From NCBI GenBank assembly GCA_004554075.1, contig SFOB01000026.1:1-61437 (forward strand): a stretch of 61,437 bases of DNA, in the 5' to 3' direction. The stretch's first letter is position 1. Every line of letters starts with the position of its first letter. A model generated the notes under the pieces. It ran no database searches and was not told the DNA's origin. It saw nothing but the letters and a program-made list of their open reading frames with translations. This DNA is from Treponema sp. Its GTDB lineage: Bacteria > Spirochaetota > Spirochaetia > Treponematales > Treponemataceae. Below, in pieces: positions 41,180 to 52,860 of this stretch. A program made the translations under genes and the position numbers.

Positions 41180-44100
41180 ATGAAAAAATTTGCGATTGCG
41201 TTGTTAATGATTCTTTCTATTATAGGTGTGTCCTGTCAGATAGGACTGGGAGCTGCGGTAGATACAGAACCTCCAAAGCTTGCCATTGAGAATCCTCCGG
41301 TAGATGCAATTATTCGCGATAATTTTGCCCTCAGCGGTACCTGGTCTGATGATGGAAAGATTGCATCTATTACCGCAAAACTTACCCGCACAGACGGAAA
41401 CGGAAGTGAATATGAATACACAGGTACTTTTACAGAAGCCTTAATTAAAAGAGGCAGCGGAACCTGGAAAATTGAAGTCCCTGTTCTGGAAGACTCTGTT
41501 ATAGACGGAACTTATCAGGCAGTAGTAACAATCAAAGATGCTACAGACCGTGTAACAACCCAAAGTACAACCTTTAATTTAGACAACACACCACCTCTCG
41601 TAATTTTACAGCGCCCTGCAACTGATATTTCAACAACAGATGAAGACTCAATAGACACTTTTGGTAAAATCTTTACACTCGAAGGCCGTGCTGCCGACGA
41701 CAATAACATTGATCATATCGATATTAAAATATATTCAGATCCTGCAAAAACAAACCTCCTTGATACAATAACCCTTAGAAATGTACCTCTTTCCATTGCT
41801 CTTGATGCAGCAAAATGGGGAGATGATGTTTATAACAAGATTTACGGAACCACTGTAGAATCTAAAAAACGCTACTATTGTTCTATAGAAGCATACGATG
41901 CCGCTCAGCGTTATCCAATGGATGGCTCAGACCAGACTGATGCTGATAAAAACGGAAACTGTGCAACAGATTACTATCTTTATAATGAAGTAGCAAAATC
42001 TTCCATTTCAGATCTTAAAGTAACTGAGCTCTATGCTGTTCTTAACGGAACCAGCAGCCGTGCAGCCATTGATTCAAATAATGTCAAATCTGTACTTAAC
42101 AGCCTCAAAAAAAATACAGGTACTTTCTTCTTAAATCCGCTGAATAATCCAACCTTTAAACTGGCCAGCTGGAAAGCTAAAACAGATACAGATGAAGGTT
42201 TTATTGCATTTGATAATACTTCTATAAGCTTTGATGTTGAACCAGGTCTTGATAGTTATCCTATAGATGATTCTTCACTTAAGGTATATTTTATTGAAGC
42301 AGAATACGAAGGTCTCACTCCAAAAGTAAAGGAAGGTGCAAAAAAACTCTATCTTTCTGATGATGAAACTAATGGTGTTGTAAAAATTACCGGTTCATCA
42401 ACCTACAAGGTATCTGTAACAATTGATCGTACAAAGCCAGTTTATGATGAGGAAGGTAACCAATTATCAGATAAACTGAAGTTTGGCAGCTATATTGCAG
42501 TAATTGAAGGAAAAGATTCAAAAGACAATGAACTTCTTCCTGAAACTATAATTTCAGGAATTGATGGATATCCTATTAACATTGCCAGTTCAACAGGTGC
42601 TCCAGAACTTTCGGTTTCATATAAACTTAATGGCGTTACTACAACTGATTCAATTATTTATATGCCAAAAACTTCTAATGGAGAAGCAGACGGCCCGGCA
42701 TCTGTACTCACTCTTTCTGGTACTGTAAAGGTAAGTACAAGTGATCCAGCTGATAAACCGAGTGATTTCTATGTTTTAATAGATGGAACAAAGAAGACTG
42801 GAATATCAGCAGGTAATCTTATCCTTACCGATGAAGAAGGCAAATATAAATTCGAAAATATTAACATTTCCTTTACAGGAGAAAGTAAGCAGCATACAGT
42901 TATTGTCGTAGCAGAAAATGGTGCTAAAGGACAGGAAAACAAGTCTGTTATGTATGATGCTGAAGGACCTGTTATTGATATTCGAAGTGTTACACCAATT
43001 GCTTCAACCTATAAAGCAAACGCTACAGTAGATGAAACAAACTTTATAAATGGTAAGATTACTGTATCAGTTTCATTTGCAGATGCCTTTGATGTTGTTG
43101 ATGTAGAAACAAATAAACCAAAAATTGAATTTATTCAGGGTGGTCAGGTAAAGAAGTCTATTGAAGATATAGATTCTCTTTCTTATACAACCGTATTTGA
43201 TACAACTGAGCTTACAGACAATGCTGATGTAACAATGAAGATTACAGCGTATGACCGTTCAGGAAATAAAAAAGAGAATCCGGTAACTTACAAAGTTAAA
43301 CAGGTAACAGATAAGCCTGTTGTTTTCCCTAACGATAAAGATAAGGTAACTCTTGAATATAGTTTTGATCAGATAAATGCTAAAACAGGAAAGAATGTAT
43401 TCAATCTTGGTACACAATTCCCAATAGATCTTATTGATGATGATGGTCTTAAGACCTGTATTCTTTATATAACTAAAGATTCAACAGGTGATGCTGAAAA
43501 ACCAACAGCAGCTAATGGAAAAATAGAAAAGACTCTTTCAGGTAATAAGAATACAGTATTCTATGACTTACCACAGGAAGCTGGTTTCTATAAGGTATGG
43601 CTCGAGGTAATAGATAATGTTGTTCCAACAACACAATATAATAAAACAGAACTTGGACCATTCTTTATTCAGATTGCATCTGGTTTACCTGTAGTTACAT
43701 TAAAGGCCAATGAGTTTGTAACAACAAAGACAGCTGATTCTGATGTAATTTCAACTGCATCTAAAACTCCATTAAAGGTTGAAATAAAAGTAGATTCTAC
43801 AGAAGGACCATTTGTGATTAAAAGAGTATTAATAACTGATAATCAGGATCCAGGCCTTTCTAGTGCTACTAATATCAAAAATCAGGCTGGTGAAGAGATA
43901 GACAAAGTTACACTCTCACAAGGAAGCACAATAACAGTATATGACTATTTTGATGAAATTTCAGATAGTGATGATGATAAAGAATATAGCATAAAATATT
44001 TTGTAACAGATAATAATGGCGGAGGAAATACAGGAACTAATATCATCAAATTCAAGTTGGATAAAACAAAACCAACAATTAAGACTCCGCAATTTGAATT

Positions 44101-47100
44101 GAGTTCAACTCCAGAGAATATAGATGTTAATAAATGGTATCAGTCGGATACAATACCGTTATTAGTAACTGCAAATGATGGAGATAGTGTCTACAAATCA
44201 GGTATTTCTACAATAGAATATACTCTTGATGATGGTGCTAACTGGACTGCTCTTACACCACAGCAAACAGCACAGTCTTCTACAGATGAATTATATAAGC
44301 GTAATGTAACATTTGCAGAAGGTTCAAATACTCTCAAAATTCGTGCAGTAGATACTGTAGGAAATAAAACAGAAATAACTAAGACTGTTAAGGTTGATAT
44401 CAGTGCTCCAGAATTTAGTGTAGCTGATTCTCAGAATATGATTTATATCAATAAAGCTACAGCAAATAGTCCATTAGTACTTACTGGTGAATATAAAGAT
44501 AAACAGAGTGGTGTAGCTGAACTTGAGCTGAAATTAGGTACTCAAGAGGCTGTTATTAAATATTATGCAGAAGCTGAAAATGCAGAAAATCCAAAGAATC
44601 TGGAAAATGTGGCTGAATCTGATTGGAAAACCTATGGCACAATAACTGATAAGGCTAGTATAAAATACTGGAAGGCTGAATTCTCAACTGCAAAACTAAA
44701 TACTGTATTTAATAAGGATGCAAATGGTAACCTATTAACAAAGAGTAAAAAACTTACGATTTCTGGAAAGAACCTTTGTTCTCCGGCAAAAGCAATCCCA
44801 AATGCCTCTATTCCTGATATTACAATCATGATGGATATAGATGAGCCTGAGTTTGAAAGCATTAGCATTAAGTCAGCAAATGGCAAGGGTGTATATCAGA
44901 AATCTGACAATGAATACTTTATAAGCACAACTTTGGGTGATACATTTACTATTTCGGGAATTGCTAAAGATGATACAAGTAGTGTAAAGTCTGTTACTTG
45001 TTCAATAGATGGTACTGAACTGGATCCTGTCGAGTCTGCAGGCTGGAGCTTCCCTATTACATTTGCTTCTACAGATACAGAAAAAACAATTAAACTGTCT
45101 ATAACAGATAAAGCAGGAAACAAATATAATAATGGAACAGAAATAACTATTTCTGTAAAAGTTGATGATCTTGCACCAAAAGGTATTCATGCACTCGATG
45201 ATAAGCATAAAGATTTGTATTTCCGTATTGGCGACAATAACAATGATGATATTTCAGTATTAACAGAAGATGATAAGAATGTTGGCGGTAAATACAGTGA
45301 AAATACTTATGGAAACGCAAATACTATAAAAGTCCGTGGACGTTTTGATGATTCTGGTAGTGGCGTGAAGATGATTTACTATAAAGTAATAAATGCTGGA
45401 TCTACAACAATGTCATATTCAGAATTAAAGACCAAGGCAGAAGATTTCCTTGCAAATTCAAATTATACTACAAATGGTGGAGAAAACGGATATACAGGTT
45501 ACTTTGCACCTCTTACTTCAGACGAGGAAGAAACAAAACGCGTATTCTTTAATTCAACAACAGGTAAAATTCCTGAAAAAACAATTGCTTCTTCTGGAAA
45601 AATTGCAATAAACACAATTGACGATGATAATGATTCAACTGATGATACAGTATATGTAGTAAATTCTGATAAAAAAATAGATAATAAGTATTATGAAAAT
45701 ATAACTACAAATTATTCATCAATTCTCTCTGGTTTTACAGAAGGAACAAACTATCTTATCCTTGTTGCTGAAGATAATGCAGGTAATGCAGCATTGGATA
45801 CTATTATTGTAGGAAATGTAGGCGACTATGCATCTGAAGAAGGCCGTATATATTACAATGCATCTCTTAATGTTGATACAGAACTTCCAACTGCAGAAGC
45901 TGATTCTACAGAAATCAAATATACAAATGCGGAAGAAAGTAGCACAATTATATTTAGTGGAACCGCAAGAGATGACGATGCAGGTGTATATGGCCTTGTT
46001 ATTAAGTCAAATGGAAAAGAGATAAAAGTAGGTGACACCACAAATGGAATTCTCACTTTGTATGGAGATAAAGGTGATCACAATCGTACCTGGTCTGTTG
46101 AGATAAAAGCAGATGAGGTGTTCGGTTCTGCTGATGATGGAAGCAAAAGTGTTTCTGCTTTTGTTATAGATTGTGCAGGTTCAGGAAATACACAAACTGT
46201 ACCAGTAGGAACTGTTATAGTTGATACAACTGGTCCAACTGTAAAACTCACCGCACCTGATGATGCAGATGCTGACACTGAGGGAGTTCAAGTAAATGGT
46301 ACAATTTCATTGAGTGGAACAATTAGCGATGCAAATGTACTACCAGCTGTTGCAATTACTGGTTTGCGTTATAATACAACTTCTAAAACGCTTGCAAATG
46401 ATGATCCAGGTTGGCATAATTTTGCTGATTTGCCAGGGGTTACTCTTTCATTCAGTGGAAATTATACCTTCACAATTGGAGGAGTTGATACAACAAAGCT
46501 TGATGATGGAACCTATTATATCCAGGCTGTAGCAACCGACCAGGCAGGTAATATAGGATACTCATCTGGAGACGAAATACGAGAAATAAAGATAGCCCAA
46601 GACTCCGACCGTCCAAAGGTAAATATTACAAACCTTACTTATGATTCAACACTTAGTAAATATCTTCTCAAGTATGGAACAAACTCTCAGGTCACAGGTC
46701 GTATATCAGATGATGATGCAAAATCCGATAAGGCTGTAGATACATTTATAATTTCTGACACGCCTTATACTGGAACAGGAACAGTTACAAATCGTGTAAA
46801 ATCATATACTGCTTCAACAGGTGACTTTACATATGAGCCAGGTAATACTGAAGATGGACAGAAAACCTTCTATATCTACATAAAAGATAATGGAGGAAAA
46901 GAATTCTATACAACCGCCTCTACAACATCAGAAAGTAATCTCAAGAATCCAAAGATTCTTCTTAATGGTGCAGCACAACCTGAGACTGTAAATGAATCAG
47001 AATTTAAATATCTTTCTGATAGTAGGAGTCCTGCAAGTGGTGTAGGAAAAGGGCTTCCATATTATACTGAATCTTCTACCAAGAAATTAGCAAAAGATTC

Positions 47101-50100
47101 CTCAAAAAATGAATATGCCATTGATAATGATAATTCAAATCTTAATTCAAGTTTTATCTTAGGTGGAACTGGAAGGCAGTTTGTAAAATTCTACTTTACT
47201 GCAACTGACTACAGTGGTATAGGAGGAATGACTCTTAAGATTTCTGATACTAAAGCAAGCCCAACTGTAAAATTGCAATATACAACAGCAACTTCTATTA
47301 CAGGAGCAGAGGAAGGGGAACTTGAAGGTTATACTCTGGATGTTGGTGAAGGAAAAGGAGAATTTAATGATACGGATGACAACTCACAAGCGGATTGGAC
47401 AACAGATTATATTGATATATCAACTTGGGAGTCAGGTCAGTATTCAGTAGAAGTAAAATTCTTTGATAAGGTTGGTCTTTCAGCAAAAGCAACCTATTCA
47501 TTCTATGTAGACAATGAAGGTCCTACTATTGAAGTTACTTCTCCGGAAAATGGCGAAGAAAAAACAGCAACAATTAAAATTGCTGGTACTACAGCAGAAA
47601 ACGGAAATGCCGGATTAAATAATATCTACTGGCTTATTCCCACAAGAGCGCAGGTTTCAACTGCGGAAGGAAAAACTTCTGATGCAGAAAGATTTTCATA
47701 TCTCAAAGGTTTGTCATGGAATGGTGGAAAAGATTCTCTTGCTTCTGGAAAGACAGTAAGCAGCTGGGAATTCCACTTCGATGGAGTCTATGATGAAGAA
47801 ACTTCAGAACCGGCTAACTATATCTTCAAAAAAGGTAACCCGGCATTTGGTATTTACGATAAATATGACACAACAAAACCAGCAGAATCGTTTGCTTCAG
47901 CATATTCTGATGGGGTATATACATTGCCAGTTTACTTTATGGCAACAGATAGTCTTGGTAACTATACTATAAAAGAAGATTGGATTATTCGTCATAATCC
48001 AGATGGAGATAAGCCAAAGGTAACAATAACATATCCAACAACAGAAAATTACGATAAAGATTCGAATGGTAATCCTCTTGGATATACTACACTTGGTGGC
48101 ACAATTTCTGTAACTGGTAGTGCAGAAATACCTTCTAATACTACAACAGTAAAGAATGTTTATCTTCAGATTGCAACAAGTGCAGGCAAATTTGATTCCG
48201 AAGATAGAAGTAAAGCAGGAACTGGAACTGGTAATTATGGTTTTACAGTTGTAGATGCTTACACAGTAATAAATATTATTAAGGGAACATCATATGCAAC
48301 TGCAACTATGACAGACGATGTGGCTAAAACTCTTGGTTTTGAATCAAAGAGTGCTATGGATTCATGGTGGGGAATTGCAGCTTCTGGTGGAACCTCATGG
48401 AGACTTCCTCTTAATTCAGATGGAAAAATGAATCCATCAACAGGAACAAATGATATTAAGATTCGTGCATGTGCTGTGAATGCAAATGGAAAAATGGGTG
48501 CCTGGACTCAGGGAGAGAATGTCATCTCAATCAAAATTGATAAAAATGTTCCTGAAATCAGTGAGATTGTAGCCCAGTATTCAGATACTAATGGAACTCC
48601 TTTAAAGATTTCAGCCGCTCCAGCAACAGCTCCTACTGCAAAGCAGCATTATGAATCAGATATGTTCCTACGCGGTTATTGGGCTCTTGTTCTTGAAGTG
48701 CTTGATGAAACCGGAATAGAAACTGTTACTGTAAAGACAGGCGACGAAGCTGTAACCCATTATAAAGCTGCCCTTTCAAAGAATTCTAAAACAGGCTATA
48801 CAGTATATATTCCTATAAATGATGAAGTTACTTCTGTTACATATGATGTCGAAGTAACAGATAAGGTAAATTCACAGAATTCAATTCCTCATACAACAAA
48901 GGCAAGTTATAGTTTCAAACTTGATAGTAAAGCTCCTTCTTTGGATGCAATAAAAGATGGGGTTGGAACTACACTTTCCGAAGATGATGAAAATACAGTA
49001 GAAAACAATAATTATGTATTTGGTATAAGTGGTTCTTCAGATGATTTTGATGGCGGTTCCGGTGTTAAACACGTTGTCTTCTATTACAAGAGAAAATCTG
49101 GAACAACAAAAACAACAATAGGTAATCAGGTAATCCTTGATCCAATGATTGTCCCTGTAACTCAAACTACAGCTGGCGTTACAACTACAACTTATGGAAA
49201 GGAAGCCTTATCAGGAATGACAGAGCTTACTTTTGATGATACTCCAGAAAAACTGTATGCAAAAGCTGTTGCTGGAGATATAAAAGATGGCGGAGAAGGC
49301 GCATTCAATAAGTTTACTGCAACTACAGCTTCAGAGATAGATTCTCATATTCGAATTGGAGGTCTTGTAAAAATAGATGGTACCTTCAGAGTGATTTCTG
49401 ATGTCAATGGTGGAGATGTTACGTTCACTCCTGCAGCAACAGCAGCCTCAACAGGCAGCACAGCTTACTTCCCGATTGCACAGGTAATCGATAATACAAA
49501 TACTGCAAGTGATAAAACAACTAATCCGTTCACTTTTGGTGAGGGAAAAGATGATGGCGATAAAATGATAGAGTCCTTCACTAGAAATGGTACTGTATGG
49601 ACATGGGATGCTTCTATTAATTCTAGGAACCTGCCTGATGGTCCAGCAACACTTGTTGTTCTTGCATTCGATAATGCTGGTAACGTAAATGGAAAGCACT
49701 TTAACGTAATGGTTGCAAATAATTCTCCTAGAATTGCAAAAGTTTTCCTTGCAACAGATTTGAATAAAGATGGTTCATTCTCAGAAAATGAGTTTGAAGC
49801 ATATAATATCGGCGCAAAAACTGGAAATAGTTCTACAGGTACTGCTGCCTACGAACTTACAACAGCCGGATTTGGTACATGGAAGAAGGATGTTGCTGGA
49901 AAGTGGAATGAAGAATCTTCTACCCGAAAAGCATTTACAATTAAGAACGGACTTGCAGTACTTCCAGAAATTGTTGGTGGAAATGGAACCGTAAAACTTG
50001 TATTCAATAACAATGACGCTGCAACTACAATGACTGGAACACCAGGTTCGGGTACGGCTCTTCGTAGTTCAGAAGCTTCTACACTTAATATTTCTGCAAC

Positions 50101-52696
50101 ACTTACAGGAGGAGATGCTCTGTCTGGAAAGCCATATTGGAAGATTTCTTCAACAGATGTAGGTGATTCAAGTGCAGAAGGTTCAAATAAGCAAATGTCA
50201 TTCACCTTCTGGGATGAAACAGAAGAATGTACTCAAGGTAATAACTCACAGTATGCATTCCTGCGAGTAAAGGACTTCACAGTAGACCAGATAGATAGTG
50301 TTGCTCCAAATGTTGTAGTAAATCCATTTGAATGGACAGATAAAGACCATAACAGTCTCTATCAGAATAGTAGCGCTAATGGACATATCGAACTTGAAGA
50401 ACATTTGCCAACAAATACATTCAAGGATAGTAATAAATCAACTACTACTCCTTCTGAATATGATCGCGATCCAAAAGTATCAGGAAAAATAGTCCTTCGT
50501 GGAACTGCTTATGATGATACACTGTTGAAGACATTGTCATTCACTATGACAAACTTCAAAAAGGCTGCAAATGCAACAAGTGATACAGTCTTTGCAATGG
50601 CTACATATCAGACTGGTACAAATGCCGGCTGGTCAGTTGAATCAAAAACAATGAGTTCAGATGGTTATGAAGTTTCTATTGAACCTGTTTATATGAACCA
50701 GGATGGTCATAAAGTAAACTGGACCGTAGCAATAGATACTGCACTTTTGAGAGACGTAGCTTATCTTGATGCTGTCTTTAATGTAGTTGCAACAGACCAG
50801 AAGGCTGGTACAGCTAACAGTTCAAGCACAAGAACTGTAAATACAACAGCAACCGATGACGCTACAAAGCATAAGCCTTCTTATACAATGGACGTTGTTC
50901 CATATATCACAAAGTTATATACATGGCTTTCAGACTCTGCAGGAGAAGACTTAGCTAGAGCTGCTTCTGGAAAGTATGTTGTACGAGCATCTGAGACTGC
51001 TAAGATGTATGGATTTAATCTCACTAAGACAAACAGTAGTATTAATGTTTCATATGCAACAGGAGATCCAACTACAATTACTCCAACTGCAGAAGGTTCT
51101 GACGAGAATGGTTCTTTTGTAAATCTCCCAATTGGATCTGAAGCAAAGAGTGGTGCTGTTTCTATTACAGTTAATAGTGTTGAAAGCTTAAATAATAAGA
51201 ATAAGAATCCAACATTTACTTCTGATATAGATGATACAATTACTGCAGTACCATATAATAGTCAGGCTAACGGAGTAACAAATAATCGACTTACAGATGA
51301 TGTTGAGTTGTGGGTATGGGATATGGGAAGCTTCTTTACAACAACATCCAAAATTTATAGCCCAATGATGAAGATGGATTCTGCTAGTAATTATTATATG
51401 GCGTATGGCCTTGGTACAGACCAGATGATGTTACGTGAAAATAATAACGCATACATGGCTGATTCTGGATATAATAAGTTTGTAAATACTACAGTAGCTT
51501 TTTCAAGTGACGGAAAAGCTTTTGGAATGGGAACTTGTACAGACCGTATAGATGATAGTTCAGCTAGTAGTGTCTTCTATACATGGAGAACTACAGATCG
51601 TACTCCTACCAACAAGGGACAGGAATATACTTACAGCAGAACAGGAAAGTATCATTTGGAAAAAGTATTTAATCGTGCTACTGGTATTTATGATACAGAC
51701 CGTGTTCAGAGACCAAAAATGGATATTTCTGGTAGCTCAGATGGTGCGAAAGTTTATATGGTTTATTATGATAAAAATAACGAAATTTTACCTGTAAAAT
51801 TCCGTTATGGTATTGTAAACGGTACTGCACAGAATTCTGTATCCACAACACTTGGTTTGGAAGGAGTATCTTCAGTTTATTCCAATAATTCGAATGTAAA
51901 TTATCAAGGAGCTGTAACAACACAGAATAATAATCCAACTTCTGCAGGTGGTTCGGGAAAGAACTTCCAAATTGTTGCAACCAATTCAACAACTTACAGA
52001 AGTGGTCCGTATACTGCGGTAGGTTATACAACAACAGGAAAAGCTGTTGTTGCCTGGTATGATGCTACTCACAAACAGCTTGTATACTCATACAATGATT
52101 CTCCTGAAACTACTGATTCAACAGGTGCCGTTTCTACATGGCAGAACAATGCTGTTGTAATTGATGATGACTATGCTGGATGGTATGTAGATCTCAAGGT
52201 AGATGGAAAAAATGGGGTTCATATTGCATATTATAGTAGTAAATCCGGAGATTTGAGATATGCATATATCAAGAATTATAAAGATTGGAAGAACGAAGAT
52301 GGTACTTTTAAAACAAGTAATCTAGAGGTGGTAACTGTTGATTCATATCTTTCTGTTGGTACAAACATTACAATTAATGTTCGTGATGAGGGAACCGGGG
52401 AAGGCCAGAATCATGTTGCAAGTTATGTACCATATATATATTATTACAATACCTCAAACAATCAGACTTGTAATTCAATAAAAGTTGCATGGCGTAAAGA
52501 TATGTCTACTTTACGTCATGGTGCAATCAACGACAAGTTTACTGGTGCATGGGAAAGTATGACAATTCCTACTGAAAATGTTCCAATTGATGCAACTGTT
52601 TGTGGTGGTGTTCCTACAAGCGGAACATATGCTAATACTGTCGTTCTTGGATACATGACTGATGAATATTATGAGAAGGCGGTAATAAAAAAATAA
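41180..52696 (+). CDS. Giant Ig-like-repeat surface lipoprotein (3838 residues)
   Basis: A continuous 3838-codon frame. The signal peptide MKKFAIALLMILSIIGVSC ends in a lipobox (GVSC), followed by QIGLGAAVDTEPP. From there to about residue 3300 the protein is a string of beta-sandwich modules of the bacterial Ig-like kind. Module joints show repeated LD.T.P / VD..GPTI.V / D..APSLD signatures, with inner SGTASDD..V and DKAGN..TKTV phrases. It is rich in Asp, Thr, Ser and Gly and poor in Cys. The last ~450 residues differ and look like a separate propeller-type domain (MAYGLGTDQMMLREN, VAWYDATHKQLVYSYND, GVHIAYYSSKSGDLRYAYIK). It is probably an outer-surface adhesin or glycan-binding stalk. A paralogous start occurs at 57514. 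Confidence 0.88.
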   Translation: MKKFAIALLMILSIIGVSCQIGLGAAVDTEPPKLAIENPPVDAIIRDNFALSGTWSDDGKIASITAKLTRTDGNGSEYEYTGTFTEALIKRGSGTWKIEVPVLEDSVIDGTYQAVVTIKDATDRVTTQSTTFNLDNTPPLVILQRPATDISTTDEDSIDTFGKIFTLEGRAADDNNIDHIDIKIYSDPAKTNLLDTITLRNVPLSIALDAAKWGDDVYNKIYGTTVESKKRYYCSIEAYDAAQRYPMDGSDQTDADKNGNCATDYYLYNEVAKSSISDLKVTELYAVLNGTSSRAAIDSNNVKSVLNSLKKNTGTFFLNPLNNPTFKLASWKAKTDTDEGFIAFDNTSISFDVEPGLDSYPIDDSSLKVYFIEAEYEGLTPKVKEGAKKLYLSDDETNGVVKITGSSTYKVSVTIDRTKPVYDEEGNQLSDKLKFGSYIAVIEGKDSKDNELLPETIISGIDGYPINIASSTGAPELSVSYKLNGVTTTDSIIYMPKTSNGEADGPASVLTLSGTVKVSTSDPADKPSDFYVLIDGTKKTGISAGNLILTDEEGKYKFENINISFTGESKQHTVIVVAENGAKGQENKSVMYDAEGPVIDIRSVTPIASTYKANATVDETNFINGKITVSVSFADAFDVVDVETNKPKIEFIQGGQVKKSIEDIDSLSYTTVFDTTELTDNADVTMKITAYDRSGNKKENPVTYKVKQVTDKPVVFPNDKDKVTLEYSFDQINAKTGKNVFNLGTQFPIDLIDDDGLKTCILYITKDSTGDAEKPTAANGKIEKTLSGNKNTVFYDLPQEAGFYKVWLEVIDNVVPTTQYNKTELGPFFIQIASGLPVVTLKANEFVTTKTADSDVISTASKTPLKVEIKVDSTEGPFVIKRVLITDNQDPGLSSATNIKNQAGEEIDKVTLSQGSTITVYDYFDEISDSDDDKEYSIKYFVTDNNGGGNTGTNIIKFKLDKTKPTIKTPQFELSSTPENIDVNKWYQSDTIPLLVTANDGDSVYKSGISTIEYTLDDGANWTALTPQQTAQSSTDELYKRNVTFAEGSNTLKIRAVDTVGNKTEITKTVKVDISAPEFSVADSQNMIYINKATANSPLVLTGEYKDKQSGVAELELKLGTQEAVIKYYAEAENAENPKNLENVAESDWKTYGTITDKASIKYWKAEFSTAKLNTVFNKDANGNLLTKSKKLTISGKNLCSPAKAIPNASIPDITIMMDIDEPEFESISIKSANGKGVYQKSDNEYFISTTLGDTFTISGIAKDDTSSVKSVTCSIDGTELDPVESAGWSFPITFASTDTEKTIKLSITDKAGNKYNNGTEITISVKVDDLAPKGIHALDDKHKDLYFRIGDNNNDDISVLTEDDKNVGGKYSENTYGNANTIKVRGRFDDSGSGVKMIYYKVINAGSTTMSYSELKTKAEDFLANSNYTTNGGENGYTGYFAPLTSDEEETKRVFFNSTTGKIPEKTIASSGKIAINTIDDDNDSTDDTVYVVNSDKKIDNKYYENITTNYSSILSGFTEGTNYLILVAEDNAGNAALDTIIVGNVGDYASEEGRIYYNASLNVDTELPTAEADSTEIKYTNAEESSTIIFSGTARDDDAGVYGLVIKSNGKEIKVGDTTNGILTLYGDKGDHNRTWSVEIKADEVFGSADDGSKSVSAFVIDCAGSGNTQTVPVGTVIVDTTGPTVKLTAPDDADADTEGVQVNGTISLSGTISDANVLPAVAITGLRYNTTSKTLANDDPGWHNFADLPGVTLSFSGNYTFTIGGVDTTKLDDGTYYIQAVATDQAGNIGYSSGDEIREIKIAQDSDRPKVNITNLTYDSTLSKYLLKYGTNSQVTGRISDDDAKSDKAVDTFIISDTPYTGTGTVTNRVKSYTASTGDFTYEPGNTEDGQKTFYIYIKDNGGKEFYTTASTTSESNLKNPKILLNGAAQPETVNESEFKYLSDSRSPASGVGKGLPYYTESSTKKLAKDSSKNEYAIDNDNSNLNSSFILGGTGRQFVKFYFTATDYSGIGGMTLKISDTKASPTVKLQYTTATSITGAEEGELEGYTLDVGEGKGEFNDTDDNSQADWTTDYIDISTWESGQYSVEVKFFDKVGLSAKATYSFYVDNEGPTIEVTSPENGEEKTATIKIAGTTAENGNAGLNNIYWLIPTRAQVSTAEGKTSDAERFSYLKGLSWNGGKDSLASGKTVSSWEFHFDGVYDEETSEPANYIFKKGNPAFGIYDKYDTTKPAESFASAYSDGVYTLPVYFMATDSLGNYTIKEDWIIRHNPDGDKPKVTITYPTTENYDKDSNGNPLGYTTLGGTISVTGSAEIPSNTTTVKNVYLQIATSAGKFDSEDRSKAGTGTGNYGFTVVDAYTVINIIKGTSYATATMTDDVAKTLGFESKSAMDSWWGIAASGGTSWRLPLNSDGKMNPSTGTNDIKIRACAVNANGKMGAWTQGENVISIKIDKNVPEISEIVAQYSDTNGTPLKISAAPATAPTAKQHYESDMFLRGYWALVLEVLDETGIETVTVKTGDEAVTHYKAALSKNSKTGYTVYIPINDEVTSVTYDVEVTDKVNSQNSIPHTTKASYSFKLDSKAPSLDAIKDGVGTTLSEDDENTVENNNYVFGISGSSDDFDGGSGVKHVVFYYKRKSGTTKTTIGNQVILDPMIVPVTQTTAGVTTTTYGKEALSGMTELTFDDTPEKLYAKAVAGDIKDGGEGAFNKFTATTASEIDSHIRIGGLVKIDGTFRVISDVNGGDVTFTPAATAASTGSTAYFPIAQVIDNTNTASDKTTNPFTFGEGKDDGDKMIESFTRNGTVWTWDASINSRNLPDGPATLVVLAFDNAGNVNGKHFNVMVANNSPRIAKVFLATDLNKDGSFSENEFEAYNIGAKTGNSSTGTAAYELTTAGFGTWKKDVAGKWNEESSTRKAFTIKNGLAVLPEIVGGNGTVKLVFNNNDAATTMTGTPGSGTALRSSEASTLNISATLTGGDALSGKPYWKISSTDVGDSSAEGSNKQMSFTFWDETEECTQGNNSQYAFLRVKDFTVDQIDSVAPNVVVNPFEWTDKDHNSLYQNSSANGHIELEEHLPTNTFKDSNKSTTTPSEYDRDPKVSGKIVLRGTAYDDTLLKTLSFTMTNFKKAANATSDTVFAMATYQTGTNAGWSVESKTMSSDGYEVSIEPVYMNQDGHKVNWTVAIDTALLRDVAYLDAVFNVVATDQKAGTANSSSTRTVNTTATDDATKHKPSYTMDVVPYITKLYTWLSDSAGEDLARAASGKYVVRASETAKMYGFNLTKTNSSINVSYATGDPTTITPTAEGSDENGSFVNLPIGSEAKSGAVSITVNSVESLNNKNKNPTFTSDIDDTITAVPYNSQANGVTNNRLTDDVELWVWDMGSFFTTTSKIYSPMMKMDSASNYYMAYGLGTDQMMLRENNNAYMADSGYNKFVNTTVAFSSDGKAFGMGTCTDRIDDSSASSVFYTWRTTDRTPTNKGQEYTYSRTGKYHLEKVFNRATGIYDTDRVQRPKMDISGSSDGAKVYMVYYDKNNEILPVKFRYGIVNGTAQNSVSTTLGLEGVSSVYSNNSNVNYQGAVTTQNNNPTSAGGSGKNFQIVATNSTTYRSGPYTAVGYTTTGKAVVAWYDATHKQLVYSYNDSPETTDSTGAVSTWQNNAVVIDDDYAGWYVDLKVDGKNGVHIAYYSSKSGDLRYAYIKNYKDWKNEDGTFKTSNLEVVTVDSYLSVGTNITINVRDEGTGEGQNHVASYVPYIYYYNTSNNQTCNSIKVAWRKDMSTLRHGAINDKFTGAWESMTIPTENVPIDATVCGGVPTSGTYANTVVLGYMTDEYYEKAVIKK

Positions 52697-52723
52697 CCAT
52701 TTGAGTGAAAATCATTAGTTCTG

Positions 52724-52760
52724 TCCCCTGCTACAAATGTTTTGTGGCAGGGGATTTTTA
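52724..52760 (+). terminator. Rho-independent terminator of the giant lipoprotein gene
   Basis: TCCCCTGCTACAAA (52724-52737) pairs with TTTGTGGCAGGGGA (52741-52754), nearly perfectly and with a 3-base loop, and is followed by TTTTTAT. Confidence 0.9.
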
Positions 52761-52860
52761 TACATTCATAGTAATTTCTTTGTTGTATAATAGAAATTTG
52801 ATTGACTTTGATAATTTGATATACCGTGTAACTTATGTTATAGTTTAAATGGAGTCATAA

